Shown one piece after another: positions 1-6,123 of a DNA stretch of 7,962 nt; within the stretch, counting starts at the first letter, position 1, and every line of letters begins with the position of its first letter. The position numbers and the translations under genes are program-made. The stretch is taken from contig CBDURC010000143.1 of the NCBI GenBank assembly GCA_965369635.1, forward strand, positions 1 through 7,962, given 5' to 3'. Under the pieces are notes generated by a model. It was not told the DNA's origin and ran no database searches. It was given only the letters and a program-made list of their open reading frames with translations. Source of the DNA: UBA3071 sp965369635. GTDB lineage: Bacteria > Chloroflexota > Anaerolineae > UBA3071.

Positions 1-548
1 TCAAGGCCCCGCGGGTCAATGCCCACCTCAGACCACGGTACAATCTTCTTCGCCAGCCGCTCGCTGCTCGTGAACTGCCAGTTGGACATGGCGAAGACAC
101 CTCCGGGGCGCAACAGCGCGGCCGCCTGGCGCACGATGGCCAAGCGCAGTTCGAAGCTGGGGATGTGCTGCAGCACGGCCAGAGCCAGCACACCGTCGAA
201 GTGCTGTCCCTGCACTGCTTCCGGCCAGTCCGGACGGGTAATGTCGGCCAGCCGGAACTCGGCAGCCACATTGGTCAGCCCTTCTGTCGCCTGCCGCGCC
301 AAGTCTAGTAGCCGCGGGCTGAAATCAAGGCCGAGGTAGGTGACGTTGCGTCGTTCCCCATCCAGGAAGTGAGCCATACGTCCGTTGCCGCAGCCGATGT
401 CCAAGACGCGGCAGCCATCAGGGAGATAGGGAAGTAGCCTGGTGAAGCCAGGCCAGGGAGCCGCGCGGGTGGTGGAGAATTGCGCCGCGAAGGCGACGTA
501 AAACTCTCGATTGAGAGTGATCAGTTTGCTGATGAGCTTCGCGTCCAC
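1..548 (-). CDS. Class I SAM-dependent methyltransferase, 3' end beyond window
   Basis: The minus-strand frame is open from a GTG at 546-548 to the left edge (182 codons and 2 nt, no stop seen). AGGGGAG lies just 5' of the GTG, which is why I chose it. The fold signature is clear: motif I VLDIGCGNG at residues 48-56 (SAM-binding glycine loop), the acidic residue that binds the SAM ribose in YLGLDFS (Asp75), and later VLQHIPS and LLRPGGVFAMSNW, the usual motif IV and post-IV region. The N-terminal stretch FSTTRAAPWPGF before motif I recalls Trm9/ALKBH8-type tRNA wobble-uridine methyltransferases, but the resemblance is by eye only and the substrate is unknown. It is a soluble cytoplasmic protein with no signal peptide. 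It lies 54 bp downstream of the glycosyltransferase on the same strand, with a large inverted repeat between them. The enzyme class is secure; the target is not. Confidence 0.85.
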   Translation of the reverse strand, partial: MDAKLISKLITLNREFYVAFAAQFSTTRAAPWPGFTRLLPYLPDGCRVLDIGCGNGRMAHFLDGERRNVTYLGLDFSPRLLDLARQATEGLTNVAAEFRLADITRPDWPEAVQGQHFDGVLALAVLQHIPSFELRLAIVRQAAALLRPGGVFAMSNWQFTSSERLAKKIVPWSEVGIDPRGL

Positions 549-560
549 AGTCTCCCCTAT

Positions 561-634
561 CGGACACGGACGAACACGGAAGAACACGGATCAAGATTGA
601 TTCTATCCGTGTTCATCCGTGTCAATCCGCGTCC
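561..634. repeat. Phased inverted repeat of ACACGGA heptamers
   Basis: ACACGGA occurs three times at exact 10-bp steps (564-570, 574-580, 584-590). Its complement TCCGTGT follows at 606-612 and 616-622, then at 626-632 with one mismatch. The two arms surround a 13-nt centre (592-604); the innermost 9 bp pair perfectly (AACACGGAT with ATCCGTGTT). The 10-bp step equals one helical turn. Related ACACGGATGAACACGG-type repeats are, from memory, dispersed in many environmental bacterial genomes, and I infer this is a member. The right arm lies inside the end of the glycosyltransferase reading frame and supplies its stop codon. There is no T-tract, so it is not an obvious intrinsic terminator. Confidence 0.85.
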
Positions 635-1613
635 CATTGCGCCAGCGGATTTCGGGGCGATTCCAGTTGCGTAGCCGCCACACCCAGCCAACGGGAAAAC
701 CGGTCATCTTGGCCACGTCGCCCACGACGCGGATGAGCGGCACCAGGGCCGCGGCTTGCAGTCGCTGGAACCAGTTGAGGTCACCCCACATGCCGCGCAG
801 CCGCCGCCACGGTGTCCGGCAGTAGGCGATTACACCCGGCGGAAGGAGCAGCAACCAGGCAGGGTGATGCCAGAGACTCAGAAACAGCAAACCGGGCAAC
901 GTGATGAGATAGGTCGCGTAGCGCACCGCGTGACGCCTGCGCCAAAGGTCGGCCTTGCCATCACCGCGGGCGTAGTGGTAGTACTGCCGGAAGAAACCAT
1001 GCAGCGTGGAGCGGGGACGGAAATGGGCGACAGCCCTGGGCGCCCAGGCGAAGGGGCCGCACCGCGCTCGAAGGTTGAAGTCGAAGATCAGGTCCTCGCA
1101 GTAGTCGAGCCACGTTGGATACCCCCCTGCTGCTTGCCAGGCCAGACGGGTGAAGGCCACGGAGCGACTGGAGGGAAGGAACTTGTGGGTGTCAACGTCG
1201 GCACGGATCGGAAGGATAGTCGCTCCTAGTGCAAGTTCGAAGAGAGTATGAGGGTCTGGAAGAAAGAAGCCAGAGACAACCGATGGCGGGTCCGATGCTG
1301 CAAAGGGTTGCGTCAACTCCTCCAGCCACTCAGGCACCAGGTGCACACCGGCGTCGGTAGAAGCGATGATCTCGCCCGTTGCTGCCTCGATGGCCCGATT
1401 GCGACCTTGGCTGATGTTGCATCCCGGTTCAACCAGGACGCGCAGCGGCAAGCGGTCAGCGTAGCTTCCGATGATCTGCACCGTGTCGTCGCTGGAACCG
1501 CCATCCACGATGATCACCTCATCGGCGAGGCGGGTCTGCGCCAGCAGGCTGTCCAGCAATTGCCCAATAGCCTGCCCCTCGTTGAGCACTGTGGCGATGA
1601 CCGAAACGCGCAC
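603..1613 (-). CDS. Family 2 glycosyltransferase, membrane-associated
   Basis: Predicted to transfer a sugar from a nucleotide-sugar donor, probably in cell-surface or exopolysaccharide synthesis at the inner face of the membrane. With a GTG start at 1613 the protein has 336 residues. The GT-A fold opens with VSVIATVLNE (3-12); EVIIVDGGSSDDT (32-44) is the donor-binding segment, STDAG (85-89) the DxD-like metal site, YCEDLIFDF (171-179) the acceptor/catalytic acidic motif, and RPRSTLHGFFRQYYHYARGDG a QxxRW-like helix. Two hydrophobic segments follow (about 232-248 and 251-266). I prefer the GTG at 1613 because GGGAG sits 7 nt upstream and homology starts there; an in-frame ATG at 1664 would add 17 unrelated residues. 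The last residues, RIDTDEHG, are encoded by the inverted repeat, so the native C-terminus probably ended near residue 325. Acceptor and donor cannot be told. Confidence 0.9.
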   Translation of the reverse strand: MRVSVIATVLNEGQAIGQLLDSLLAQTRLADEVIIVDGGSSDDTVQIIGSYADRLPLRVLVEPGCNISQGRNRAIEAATGEIIASTDAGVHLVPEWLEELTQPFAASDPPSVVSGFFLPDPHTLFELALGATILPIRADVDTHKFLPSSRSVAFTRLAWQAAGGYPTWLDYCEDLIFDFNLRARCGPFAWAPRAVAHFRPRSTLHGFFRQYYHYARGDGKADLWRRRHAVRYATYLITLPGLLFLSLWHHPAWLLLLPPGVIAYCRTPWRRLRGMWGDLNWFQRLQAAALVPLIRVVGDVAKMTGFPVGWVWRLRNWNRPEIRWRNGTRIDTDEHG

Positions 1614-1684
1614 GGGTTTTCTCCCACTATTGTACATCCAAGGAACAGCGGACTGAGCTTCCATGTCCGGCTTCTGAGATAGGA

Positions 1685-1717
1685 AGACAAGGAGACAGGG
1701 TGAAACTCTCCTTGTCT
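1685..1717. repeat. Inverted repeat with 11-bp perfect arms
   Basis: AGACAAGGAGA at 1685-1695 pairs perfectly with TCTCCTTGTCT at 1707-1717 across an 11-nt loop, and pyrimidine-rich CTCCCC runs follow. The GACAAGGAGAC unit resembles a dispersed low-complexity repeat I recall from Chloroflexota-like genomes (inference). There is no U-tract typical of an intrinsic terminator, though the stem could still slow transcription leaving the MBL gene. Confidence 0.7.
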
Positions 1718-1769
1718 CCCCTTCTCCCCCTCTCCGCGCTCGCCTTGTCCCGGATGGCGGCGGGGGAGA

Positions 1770-1784
1770 CTTCGGCGAGCTCAG
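1770..1784 (+). repeat. Dispersed 15-nt repeat, copy 1
   Basis: CTTCGGCGAGCTCAG matches the copy at 6600-6614 (opposite orientation, CTTCGATAAGCTCAG) at 12 of 15 positions, the three differences being consecutive. It is flanked by GACT and AGTC 4-nt arms. It resembles the CTTCGACAAGCTCAG-type interspersed repeat known from many GC-rich genomes. Confidence 0.5.
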
Positions 1785-1817
1785 TCAGGCGAGTCGCCGC
1801 CTCTGCTGTGCATAAGG

Positions 1818-2471
1818 CTATGGCCGCCACAGGCCAGAACCGCGGCGGAAGAAGGGGTTTGTCCGCCGCTCACGTCCGACGGTGGTAGCTGGCCCGTGTC
1901 CGGTCAACACGGCATAGTCGTCGTCCAGGGTGAAGATCTGGGTTTCCACGGACCGGATGAGCGTGGCATGATCGCCGCCAGGGAGGTCGCTCCGTCCGAT
2001 GGAACCGTGAAAGAGCAGATCACCCACGAAGACCATCCTACCCTCGTGGTCAACGAGCGAGACGCTGCCAGGCGAGTGGCCCGGCGTCAATCGCACTTCC
2101 CACTCGCGCTCGCCGAAGGCCACCATCTCACCCTCGCTGAGGTAGCCGTCCACTATCGGCGGCGGGCCGGGGTCGTAGCCCAACCAGAGGCGCGTCCACT
2201 CCTGCAAGCCTTCCAGCACAGGCTCCTCCAGCCGATGCAGCAAGAATGGAGCACCAGTAGCCTCGTGCAGGCCTTGCACGCCGAGGATGTGATCGAGATG
2301 TGCGTGCGTGCCGATGATCTGCTCCAACCGCAGGTTCAACTGACCTACCTTCGCCTCGATCCGTTCCGGCTCATCACCAGGGTCAATGACCACGGCCGCG
2401 CCCGTCTGTTCGCATCCGACTATGTAGCAATTGGCCTGCAAGGGGCCTAGGACGAGGACTTCGACGATCAT
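1818..2471 (-). CDS. MBL-fold metallo-hydrolase, glyoxalase II / YcbL type
   Basis: A 217-residue soluble hydrolase with two metal ions, of the compact YcbL/GloB-like family that hydrolyses hydroxyacyl thioesters such as S-lactoylglutathione or similar thiol adducts. Metal ligands are all visible: THAHLDH (His56, His58, Asp60, His61), His132 in LTPGHSPG, Asp151 in VFVGDLLF and His192 in LTGHGPAT. The family signatures GPLQANCYIV (9-18), GRSDLPGGD (159-167) and GRERRTNPF near the C-terminus are intact, and the length fits the compact type that lacks the long C-terminal glutathione-binding domain. I chose the ATG at 2471 because AGGGAG lies 9 nt upstream and homology starts with MIVEVLVLGPLQ; a longer frame to 2555 runs through tandem repeats and is not believable. 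It probably has its own promoter within rbsK. True substrate uncertain, since these bacteria may use thiols other than glutathione. Confidence 0.92.
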   Translation of the reverse strand: MIVEVLVLGPLQANCYIVGCEQTGAAVVIDPGDEPERIEAKVGQLNLRLEQIIGTHAHLDHILGVQGLHEATGAPFLLHRLEEPVLEGLQEWTRLWLGYDPGPPPIVDGYLSEGEMVAFGEREWEVRLTPGHSPGSVSLVDHEGRMVFVGDLLFHGSIGRSDLPGGDHATLIRSVETQIFTLDDDYAVLTGHGPATTVGRERRTNPFFRRGSGLWRP

Positions 2472-2492
2472 GGATGCAAGCTCCCTGGCATG

Positions 2493-2531
2493 CTGGTACA
2501 CTGGTGTATTGGTACTTGGTAAACTGGTACA
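2493..2531. repeat. Degenerate 8-nt tandem repeat (CTGGTACA-like, five units)
   Basis: Units read CTGGTACA, CTGGTGTA, TTGGTAC, TTGGTAAA, CTGGTACA. The first and last are identical and the middle ones diverged. The array lies in the predicted untranslated leader of the MBL gene, ending about 20 bp from its start codon. Confidence 0.75.
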
Positions 2532-2554
2532 CCGGCAAGACACATGTGTTCCCA

Positions 2555-2578
2555 ATCTACCGATCTACCGATCTACCG
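2555..2578. repeat. Perfect tandem repeat, three copies of ATCTACCG
   Basis: Three exact 8-nt copies in a row (2555-2562, 2563-2570, 2571-2578). It shares the 8-nt period with the neighbouring array at 2493-2531. Perfect short tandem arrays can change copy number by replication slippage; this one sits just downstream of the predicted MBL transcription start. Confidence 0.85.
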
Positions 2579-2591
2579 ACCCCACCACACC

Positions 2592-2620
2592 ATTCTAACC
2601 CAGAGGCGGCGCAAAGTCAA
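2592..2620 (-). promoter_or_regulatory. Sigma70-type promoter for the MBL hydrolase gene
   Basis: On the minus strand TTGACT (2620-2615) and TAGAAT (2597-2592) are separated by exactly 17 bp; each hexamer matches the consensus at five of six positions. The -10 contains the TAG stop codon of ribokinase. The start point would fall near 2585, giving a leader of roughly 115 nt that holds both tandem arrays. Prediction only. Confidence 0.6.
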
Positions 2621-3572
2621 GCACGGCGAACTGGCCCACATGGGCAGAGCTCCGCTCTGCTATGAACGCAGCAACCTCGCCCGCCATGGGCAGCGAAGGT
2701 TGGGCGCCTAGCCTAGTGGTCGCCAGCGCGCCACAGCCGTTGGCGAAGCGCACCGCCTCGGCCAGCGGTTTCCCCTCAGCCAACGCCACCGCCAGACCGC
2801 CGTTGAAAGCATCGCCCGCAGCCGTAGTATCCACGGCATCCACCGAGAAGCCAGGCACCAGTTGCCGGAGGTCGGGAGTGACGACCAGGGCCCCCTGAGC
2901 GCCCAGCGTGACGATCACCACTCCCACGCCTTGCCCGATCAGCCGGCGCGCTGCGGCTTCACCGTTTTGTGGGCCGGTGACCGGCACACCCGCCAGCAAA
3001 CCTGCCTCACCCTCGTTGGGGGTGAGCACGTGCACGTGAGCCAGCAACTCGGCTGGTAGTGGTTCTGCCGGTGCTGGCGCGGGGTTGAGGATCACGCGCA
3101 CGCCGGCCCGGTGTGCCATCTCAGCAGCTCGCTGCACTGTCTCCAGCGGGATCTCAAGCTGAAGCAACAGCACGTCTGCTGCCTCGATGGCTCCCTTGGC
3201 CCGCTGAACGTCTTCGGGCGAAAGGCGAGCATTGGCGCCTGGTGCCACGGCGATGCTGTTCTCGCCATCGGCGTCTACAAAGATGAGCGCCACTCCGGAG
3301 GCAGCTTCGGGATCAACCGCAACGTGATCGGTGACGATCCCTTCCTGTCGGAAACCAGCCAACGCCCGTTCGCCGAAGACGTCTTTGCCCAGGCGGGCCA
3401 CCAGCGTCACCTGTGCGTCCAACCGGGCAGCGGCCACGGCCTGGTTGGCACCTTTTCCACCCGCTGCCATCACGAACTCACCGCCCAGCACGGTTTCGCC
3501 CGGCGCAGGGATGTGCGGGGTCTTCACCACCATGTCGGTGTTGGAACTGCCTACTACGACAATCTTTGCCAT
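2595..3572 (-). CDS. rbsK: Ribokinase (PfkB family)
   Basis: Phosphorylates D-ribose at O5 with ATP in the cytoplasm, feeding the pentose phosphate pathway. The protein has 325 residues against about 305-310 for the family. Visible landmarks are the N-terminal substrate motif GSSNTDMVV (8-16), the ribose-binding GGKGANQA (38-45), NPAPA and LTPNEGEAG in the middle, and the PfkB signature DTTAAGDAF with catalytic base Asp254 and the anion hole. The start ATG at 3572 is preceded by AAGGGGAG. It lies 29 bp after icd on the same strand and is probably cotranscribed with it. Homology ends near residue 307; the remaining 18 residues begin inside a perfect hairpin and appear to be a late extension. 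Other PfkB sugar kinases are possible, but NTDMVV, GGKGANQA and the overall match favour ribokinase. Confidence 0.93.
   Translation of the reverse strand: MAKIVVVGSSNTDMVVKTPHIPAPGETVLGGEFVMAAGGKGANQAVAAARLDAQVTLVARLGKDVFGERALAGFRQEGIVTDHVAVDPEAASGVALIFVDADGENSIAVAPGANARLSPEDVQRAKGAIEAADVLLLQLEIPLETVQRAAEMAHRAGVRVILNPAPAPAEPLPAELLAHVHVLTPNEGEAGLLAGVPVTGPQNGEAAARRLIGQGVGVVIVTLGAQGALVVTPDLRQLVPGFSVDAVDTTAAGDAFNGGLAVALAEGKPLAEAVRFANGCGALATTRLGAQPSLPMAGEVAAFIAERSSAHVGQFAVLDFAPPLG
2644..2660. repeat. Perfect 7-bp palindromic hairpin at rbsK 3' end
   Basis: GCAGAGC, a TCC loop, then GCTCTGC. It encodes residues 305-310 of ribokinase, exactly where homology to the family stops, so it may be a small inserted palindrome that displaced the original stop codon (inference). 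Confidence 0.6.
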
Positions 3573-3601
3573 CGCTCCCCTTTCGGTTTGACAGATAGCA
3601 C

Positions 3602-4843
3602 CTACAGGTTCCGGATCACCGCCGTCGCAAAGTCTGAGGTGCTGACCTGGATTGCATCCTCCATGTGTTGGGCAAAGTCCAAAGTGACGATTCTCTGCGC
3701 CATGGTGCGAGTGTAAGCTCGCTCGATGGCACGTCCCGCCTCACCCCAACCAATGTAGTCGAGAAGCATCATGCCGGAAAAGAGCAGCGAGCCGGGGTTG
3801 GCTACGTTGCGCCCCGCGATATCGGGAGCGGCGCCGTGCGTCGCCTCAAACAGTGCCACGCCGTCGCCCATGTTGACGCCCGGGGCGATGCCTATCCCGC
3901 CGACCAGCGCAGCAGCAGCGTCGGAGAGATAGTCGCCGTTGAGGTTGGTGGTTGCCAGCACGTCGAACTCCTGGGGCCGCAAAATCAGGTGCTGGAACAT
4001 GATGTCGGCCATGCGGTCCTTGATCACGATCTTGTCCTGGGGCTGGCGACCGCCGTATTCGTCGTCTAGCTCGCGCTCGGTGATGGTCACCTCGCCAAAT
4101 TCCTCCAGCGCCACCCCGTAGCCCCAGTGGCGAAAAGCGCCCTCGGTGTACTTCTGGATGTTGCCCTTGTGGATCAGCGTCACGTTGCGCAGGCCGTGCT
4201 CCAGCGCGTACTGAATAGCCTTGCGCACCAAACGCCTGGAAGCGAACTCGCTGATGGGCTTGATCCCCAACCCCGAACCGCGCCTCAAGTGCGCTCCCAG
4301 TTCGTCGCGTAGGAAAACCTCGAGCCGGGCCGCCTGCGGCGAGCCGCTGCGGTACTCGATGCCAGCGTAGACGTCCTCAGTGTTCTCGCGGAAGATGACC
4401 AGGTTGACCCGCTCCGGGTGTTTGACGGGGGTAGGGACGCCCTCGTACCAGCGCACCGGGCGGATGCAGGCGTAAAGCTCCAGCTCCTGGCGCAACGTGA
4501 CGTTCAGGCTGCGGAACCCGCCCCCGACGGGCGTGGTGAGCGGACCTTTTATGGCGACGATGAACTCGCGCAGGGCGGCGATGGTCTCTGCGGGCAGGTG
4601 GTCACCGTCGTACAGGCGAGCTGCCTTTTCGCCCGCGAACAGCTCCATCCAGGCAATGCGCCGCGCGCCGCTGTAGGTTTTCTCGATGGCCGCCTCCCAG
4701 ATGCGTCGGGCACCACTCATCACCTCGGGGCCGATGCCGTCGCCCTCAATCCAGCCCACGATGGGGGTGTCGGGGACAGTTAGCTTGCCATCGGAGTAGG
4801 TGATTTTGTCTCCCTGGGGGACCTGAGTGTGTCGGTATGTCAT
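3602..4843 (-). CDS. icd: Isocitrate dehydrogenase, probably NAD+-preferring
   Basis: Oxidatively decarboxylates isocitrate to 2-oxoglutarate in the TCA cycle; a soluble homodimer. The 413 residues align almost end to end with E. coli Icd. The substrate site is complete: IKGPLTTPVGGGFRSLNV (98-115, with the phosphate-loop Ser112), Arg residues in LRQELELYACIRPVR, Tyr159, Lys226 in HKGN, and Asp304/Asp308 in NLNGDYLSDA. Cofactor residues differ from the NADP enzyme. E. coli Lys344 and Tyr345 are Asp341 and Ile342 here (HGAAPDIAG), Val351 is Ala348, Tyr391 is Leu388 and Arg395 is Gln392. These are NAD-type choices. GAGGAG stands 6 nt before the ATG, overlapping the TGA of the upstream aconitase remnant, a sign of former translational coupling. 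Function secure; NAD+ preference inferred. Confidence 0.97.
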   Translation of the reverse strand: MTYRHTQVPQGDKITYSDGKLTVPDTPIVGWIEGDGIGPEVMSGARRIWEAAIEKTYSGARRIAWMELFAGEKAARLYDGDHLPAETIAALREFIVAIKGPLTTPVGGGFRSLNVTLRQELELYACIRPVRWYEGVPTPVKHPERVNLVIFRENTEDVYAGIEYRSGSPQAARLEVFLRDELGAHLRRGSGLGIKPISEFASRRLVRKAIQYALEHGLRNVTLIHKGNIQKYTEGAFRHWGYGVALEEFGEVTITERELDDEYGGRQPQDKIVIKDRMADIMFQHLILRPQEFDVLATTNLNGDYLSDAAAALVGGIGIAPGVNMGDGVALFEATHGAAPDIAGRNVANPGSLLFSGMMLLDYIGWGEAGRAIERAYTRTMAQRIVTLDFAQHMEDAIQVSTSDFATAVIRNL

Positions 4844-4853
4844 GCGCTTCTCC

Positions 4854-5063
4854 TCACGATAACCGGACGTTGGCCCGCGTGTGGTTCAGCAGCCCGCCCG
4901 CAGCGACGATTTCGCGCTGGCGCGGTGTCAGCGTGTGACGCACGATCAAGGTGATATTCCGGGTACGGTTGACCAGGGTGACGGTCTCGGCGGAGCGGAT
5001 TTCGGCGGCGATGTGGGGCAGAGCAAGCAGGTCGCCGTGCCGGAGGGCGTCGTAATCGGCGAG
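4854..5063 (-). pseudogene. acn: Aconitate hydratase, C-terminal remnant (70 codons)
   Basis: In the minus frame ending at TGA 4854-4856 the translation starts LADYDALRHGDLLALP and continues through VTLVNRT, VRHTLTPRQREIVAAGGLLN to the stop. This is the C-terminal end of the swivel domain of aconitase: DYD..GD, then VRH.L..RQREI..AGGLLN. About 90% of the protein, including the iron-sulfur cysteines, is absent. Just upstream (at 5063) the DNA becomes the end of the LacI gene in a different frame, so no start codon remains and the fragment is probably untranslated in its own frame. It ends 10 nt before icd with the stop TGA overlapping icd's GAGGAG, so the locus once encoded acn-icd, consecutive TCA-cycle steps. 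Assignment is by memory of family motifs. Confidence 0.8.
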
Positions 5064-6058
5064 GCTGTTGAACCGCGTGTGATCAACCTGCAGGAAAAGG
5101 CATGGCGCCGAGGTGTCTGCGGTGCCTCATCCTCGATCCGTTCGAGCAGAAAGGTCGCGGCTTGCCATCCCAGCTCGTACTTCTGCTTGGCAACCGTCGT
5201 CAACGGAGGCGTTGTAACAGACACGGCATAAATATCATCCATGCCGACTATGGAAACGTCTTGAGGAACCTGCAGGCCCGCTTCGTGAACTGCCTGCAAT
5301 GCGCCAATAGCCATGATATCGTTGGCGACAATGACGGCCGTGGGCGGTCTGGTAAGACGCAATAGTCGATGCATGCTCTGACAACCAGACTCCTGTTCGT
5401 ATGGACACTTGACGATCAACTCCTCTTCCACGGGCATCTCGCGTTGCTGAAGAAAATCCGTGTAGCTGGCCAAGCGGGAGTGGCGAGATGAACGGCGCGA
5501 TAGTCCGCTAATGAGGCCAATACGCTGATGCCCTAGGCTAACCAGGTGCTCCAATGCCAGGGTAGTTCCAGCGTAGCTGTCGCTGCCCACCATGTCAAGG
5601 TCCGGGTATTCGATGCCCAATCCCACGACAACCGTGGGGATGGCTCCGGCAACCAGTTCGGCGTTGGTGACACTGGTGGGGTTGATGATGACGCCGTCGA
5701 AACGGCTGCGACGAGCCCTGGCCAGAAACTCATGTTCGCGGTGCGCCTCCCAGTCACTGTTGGCCAGCACCACAGTGTATTCCTGAGCATCCAGTGCGTC
5801 CTGAACTCCTCGCGCCACCTCAGGCCAGAACGGGTTGGCAATGTCAGGGATGATGAGAATGACCATGCAAGTGCGGTCAGTGCGCAAGCTCTGCGCAATG
5901 GCGTTTCGTTCATAGCCAAGTTGCCGGATGGCTTCCATGACCTTCTGGCGTGTCTCCTCTCGAACCACCGAGTCATTCTCGCTGATCACTCGCGAGACGG
6001 TGGTCTTAGAGACGCCAGCCAAGCGGGCCACGTCAATAATGGTTGGTCGGCGGCGCAT
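4946..6058 (-). CDS. LacI-family sugar-responsive repressor with read-through C-terminus
   Basis: A DNA-binding repressor with an N-terminal helix-turn-helix, TIIDVARLAGVSKTTVSRVI (6-25), a hinge YERNAIAQSL with the minor-groove leucine Leu58, and a periplasmic-binding-protein-like effector domain from about 65 to 330 (IPDIANPFWPEVARG, GHQRIGLISG, NDIMAIGALQAVHEAG, VSIVGMDDI). The ATG at 6058 follows GAGGTG and begins at the HTH; a longer frame to 6121 would cross the operator. Family homology ends at LITRGSTA (residue 332), where LacI proteins normally stop. Here the frame runs 38 more residues, rich in Pro, Ser and Thr, because the DNA joins the aconitase remnant. The domains needed for function look intact, so it may still act. 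It probably represses its own promoter through the 6105-6118 palindrome. The operator and neighbouring remnants suggest a gluco-oligosaccharide regulator of CelR/CebR type; ribose is possible given rbsK. Confidence 0.92.
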   Translation of the reverse strand: MRRRPTIIDVARLAGVSKTTVSRVISENDSVVREETRQKVMEAIRQLGYERNAIAQSLRTDRTCMVILIIPDIANPFWPEVARGVQDALDAQEYTVVLANSDWEAHREHEFLARARRSRFDGVIINPTSVTNAELVAGAIPTVVVGLGIEYPDLDMVGSDSYAGTTLALEHLVSLGHQRIGLISGLSRRSSRHSRLASYTDFLQQREMPVEEELIVKCPYEQESGCQSMHRLLRLTRPPTAVIVANDIMAIGALQAVHEAGLQVPQDVSIVGMDDIYAVSVTTPPLTTVAKQKYELGWQAATFLLERIEDEAPQTPRRHAFSCRLITRGSTASPITTPSGTATCLLCPTSPPKSAPPRPSPWSTVPGISP

Positions 6059-6104
6059 GATCACCTCGTCACAACTCCAGGAGAAACAACGCCAACTGTG
6101 GATA

Positions 6105-6118
6105 TGGGAACGTTCCCA
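6105..6118. promoter_or_regulatory. LacI-family operator palindrome
   Basis: TGGGAACGTTCCCA is a perfect 14-bp palindrome with a central CG, the form bound by LacI-type repressors whose hinge leucine wedges into the central step. It differs from the CelR/CebR box TGGGAGCGCTCCCA of actinobacteria by one symmetrical change. It covers the predicted start point of the lacI promoter (near 6117), a position that would block transcription, so autorepression is likely. Confidence 0.8.
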
Positions 6119-6123
6119 CAAAC

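Larger units (their letters stand above)
1614..1817. other. Non-coding gap between glycosyltransferase and MBL hydrolase
   Basis: No credible gene lies here. The stretch carries a perfect 11-bp inverted repeat (1685-1717) and a CTTCGGCGAGCTCAG motif (1770-1784) related to one at 6600-6614. Reading frames crossing it translate to the low-quality peptides typical of dispersed repeats. A TACAAT at 1634-1629 on the minus strand has no matching -35. Confidence 0.6.

Noticed and set aside
561..634. Possible CRISPR array from regularly spaced ACACGGA units
   Set aside because: The step is 10 bp with no unique spacers, the arms are inverted, and no cas gene is present.
756..1229. Plus-strand open frame over the glycosyltransferase
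   Set aside because: Shadow of a GC-rich gene; no recognisable domain and no ribosome binding site.
1629..1634. TACAAT as a -10 box for the glycosyltransferase
   Set aside because: No -35 at 16-18 bp, and the start point would fall on the ribosome binding site.
1614..1664. Longer glycosyltransferase start at ATG 1664
   Set aside because: The 17 added residues lie outside the GT2 fold and lack a ribosome binding site, while the GTG at 1613 has GGGAG at 7 nt.
2472..2555. Longer MBL hydrolase start at 2555
   Set aside because: The added residues are encoded by tandem repeats; the ATG at 2471 has a good ribosome binding site and begins the conserved domain.
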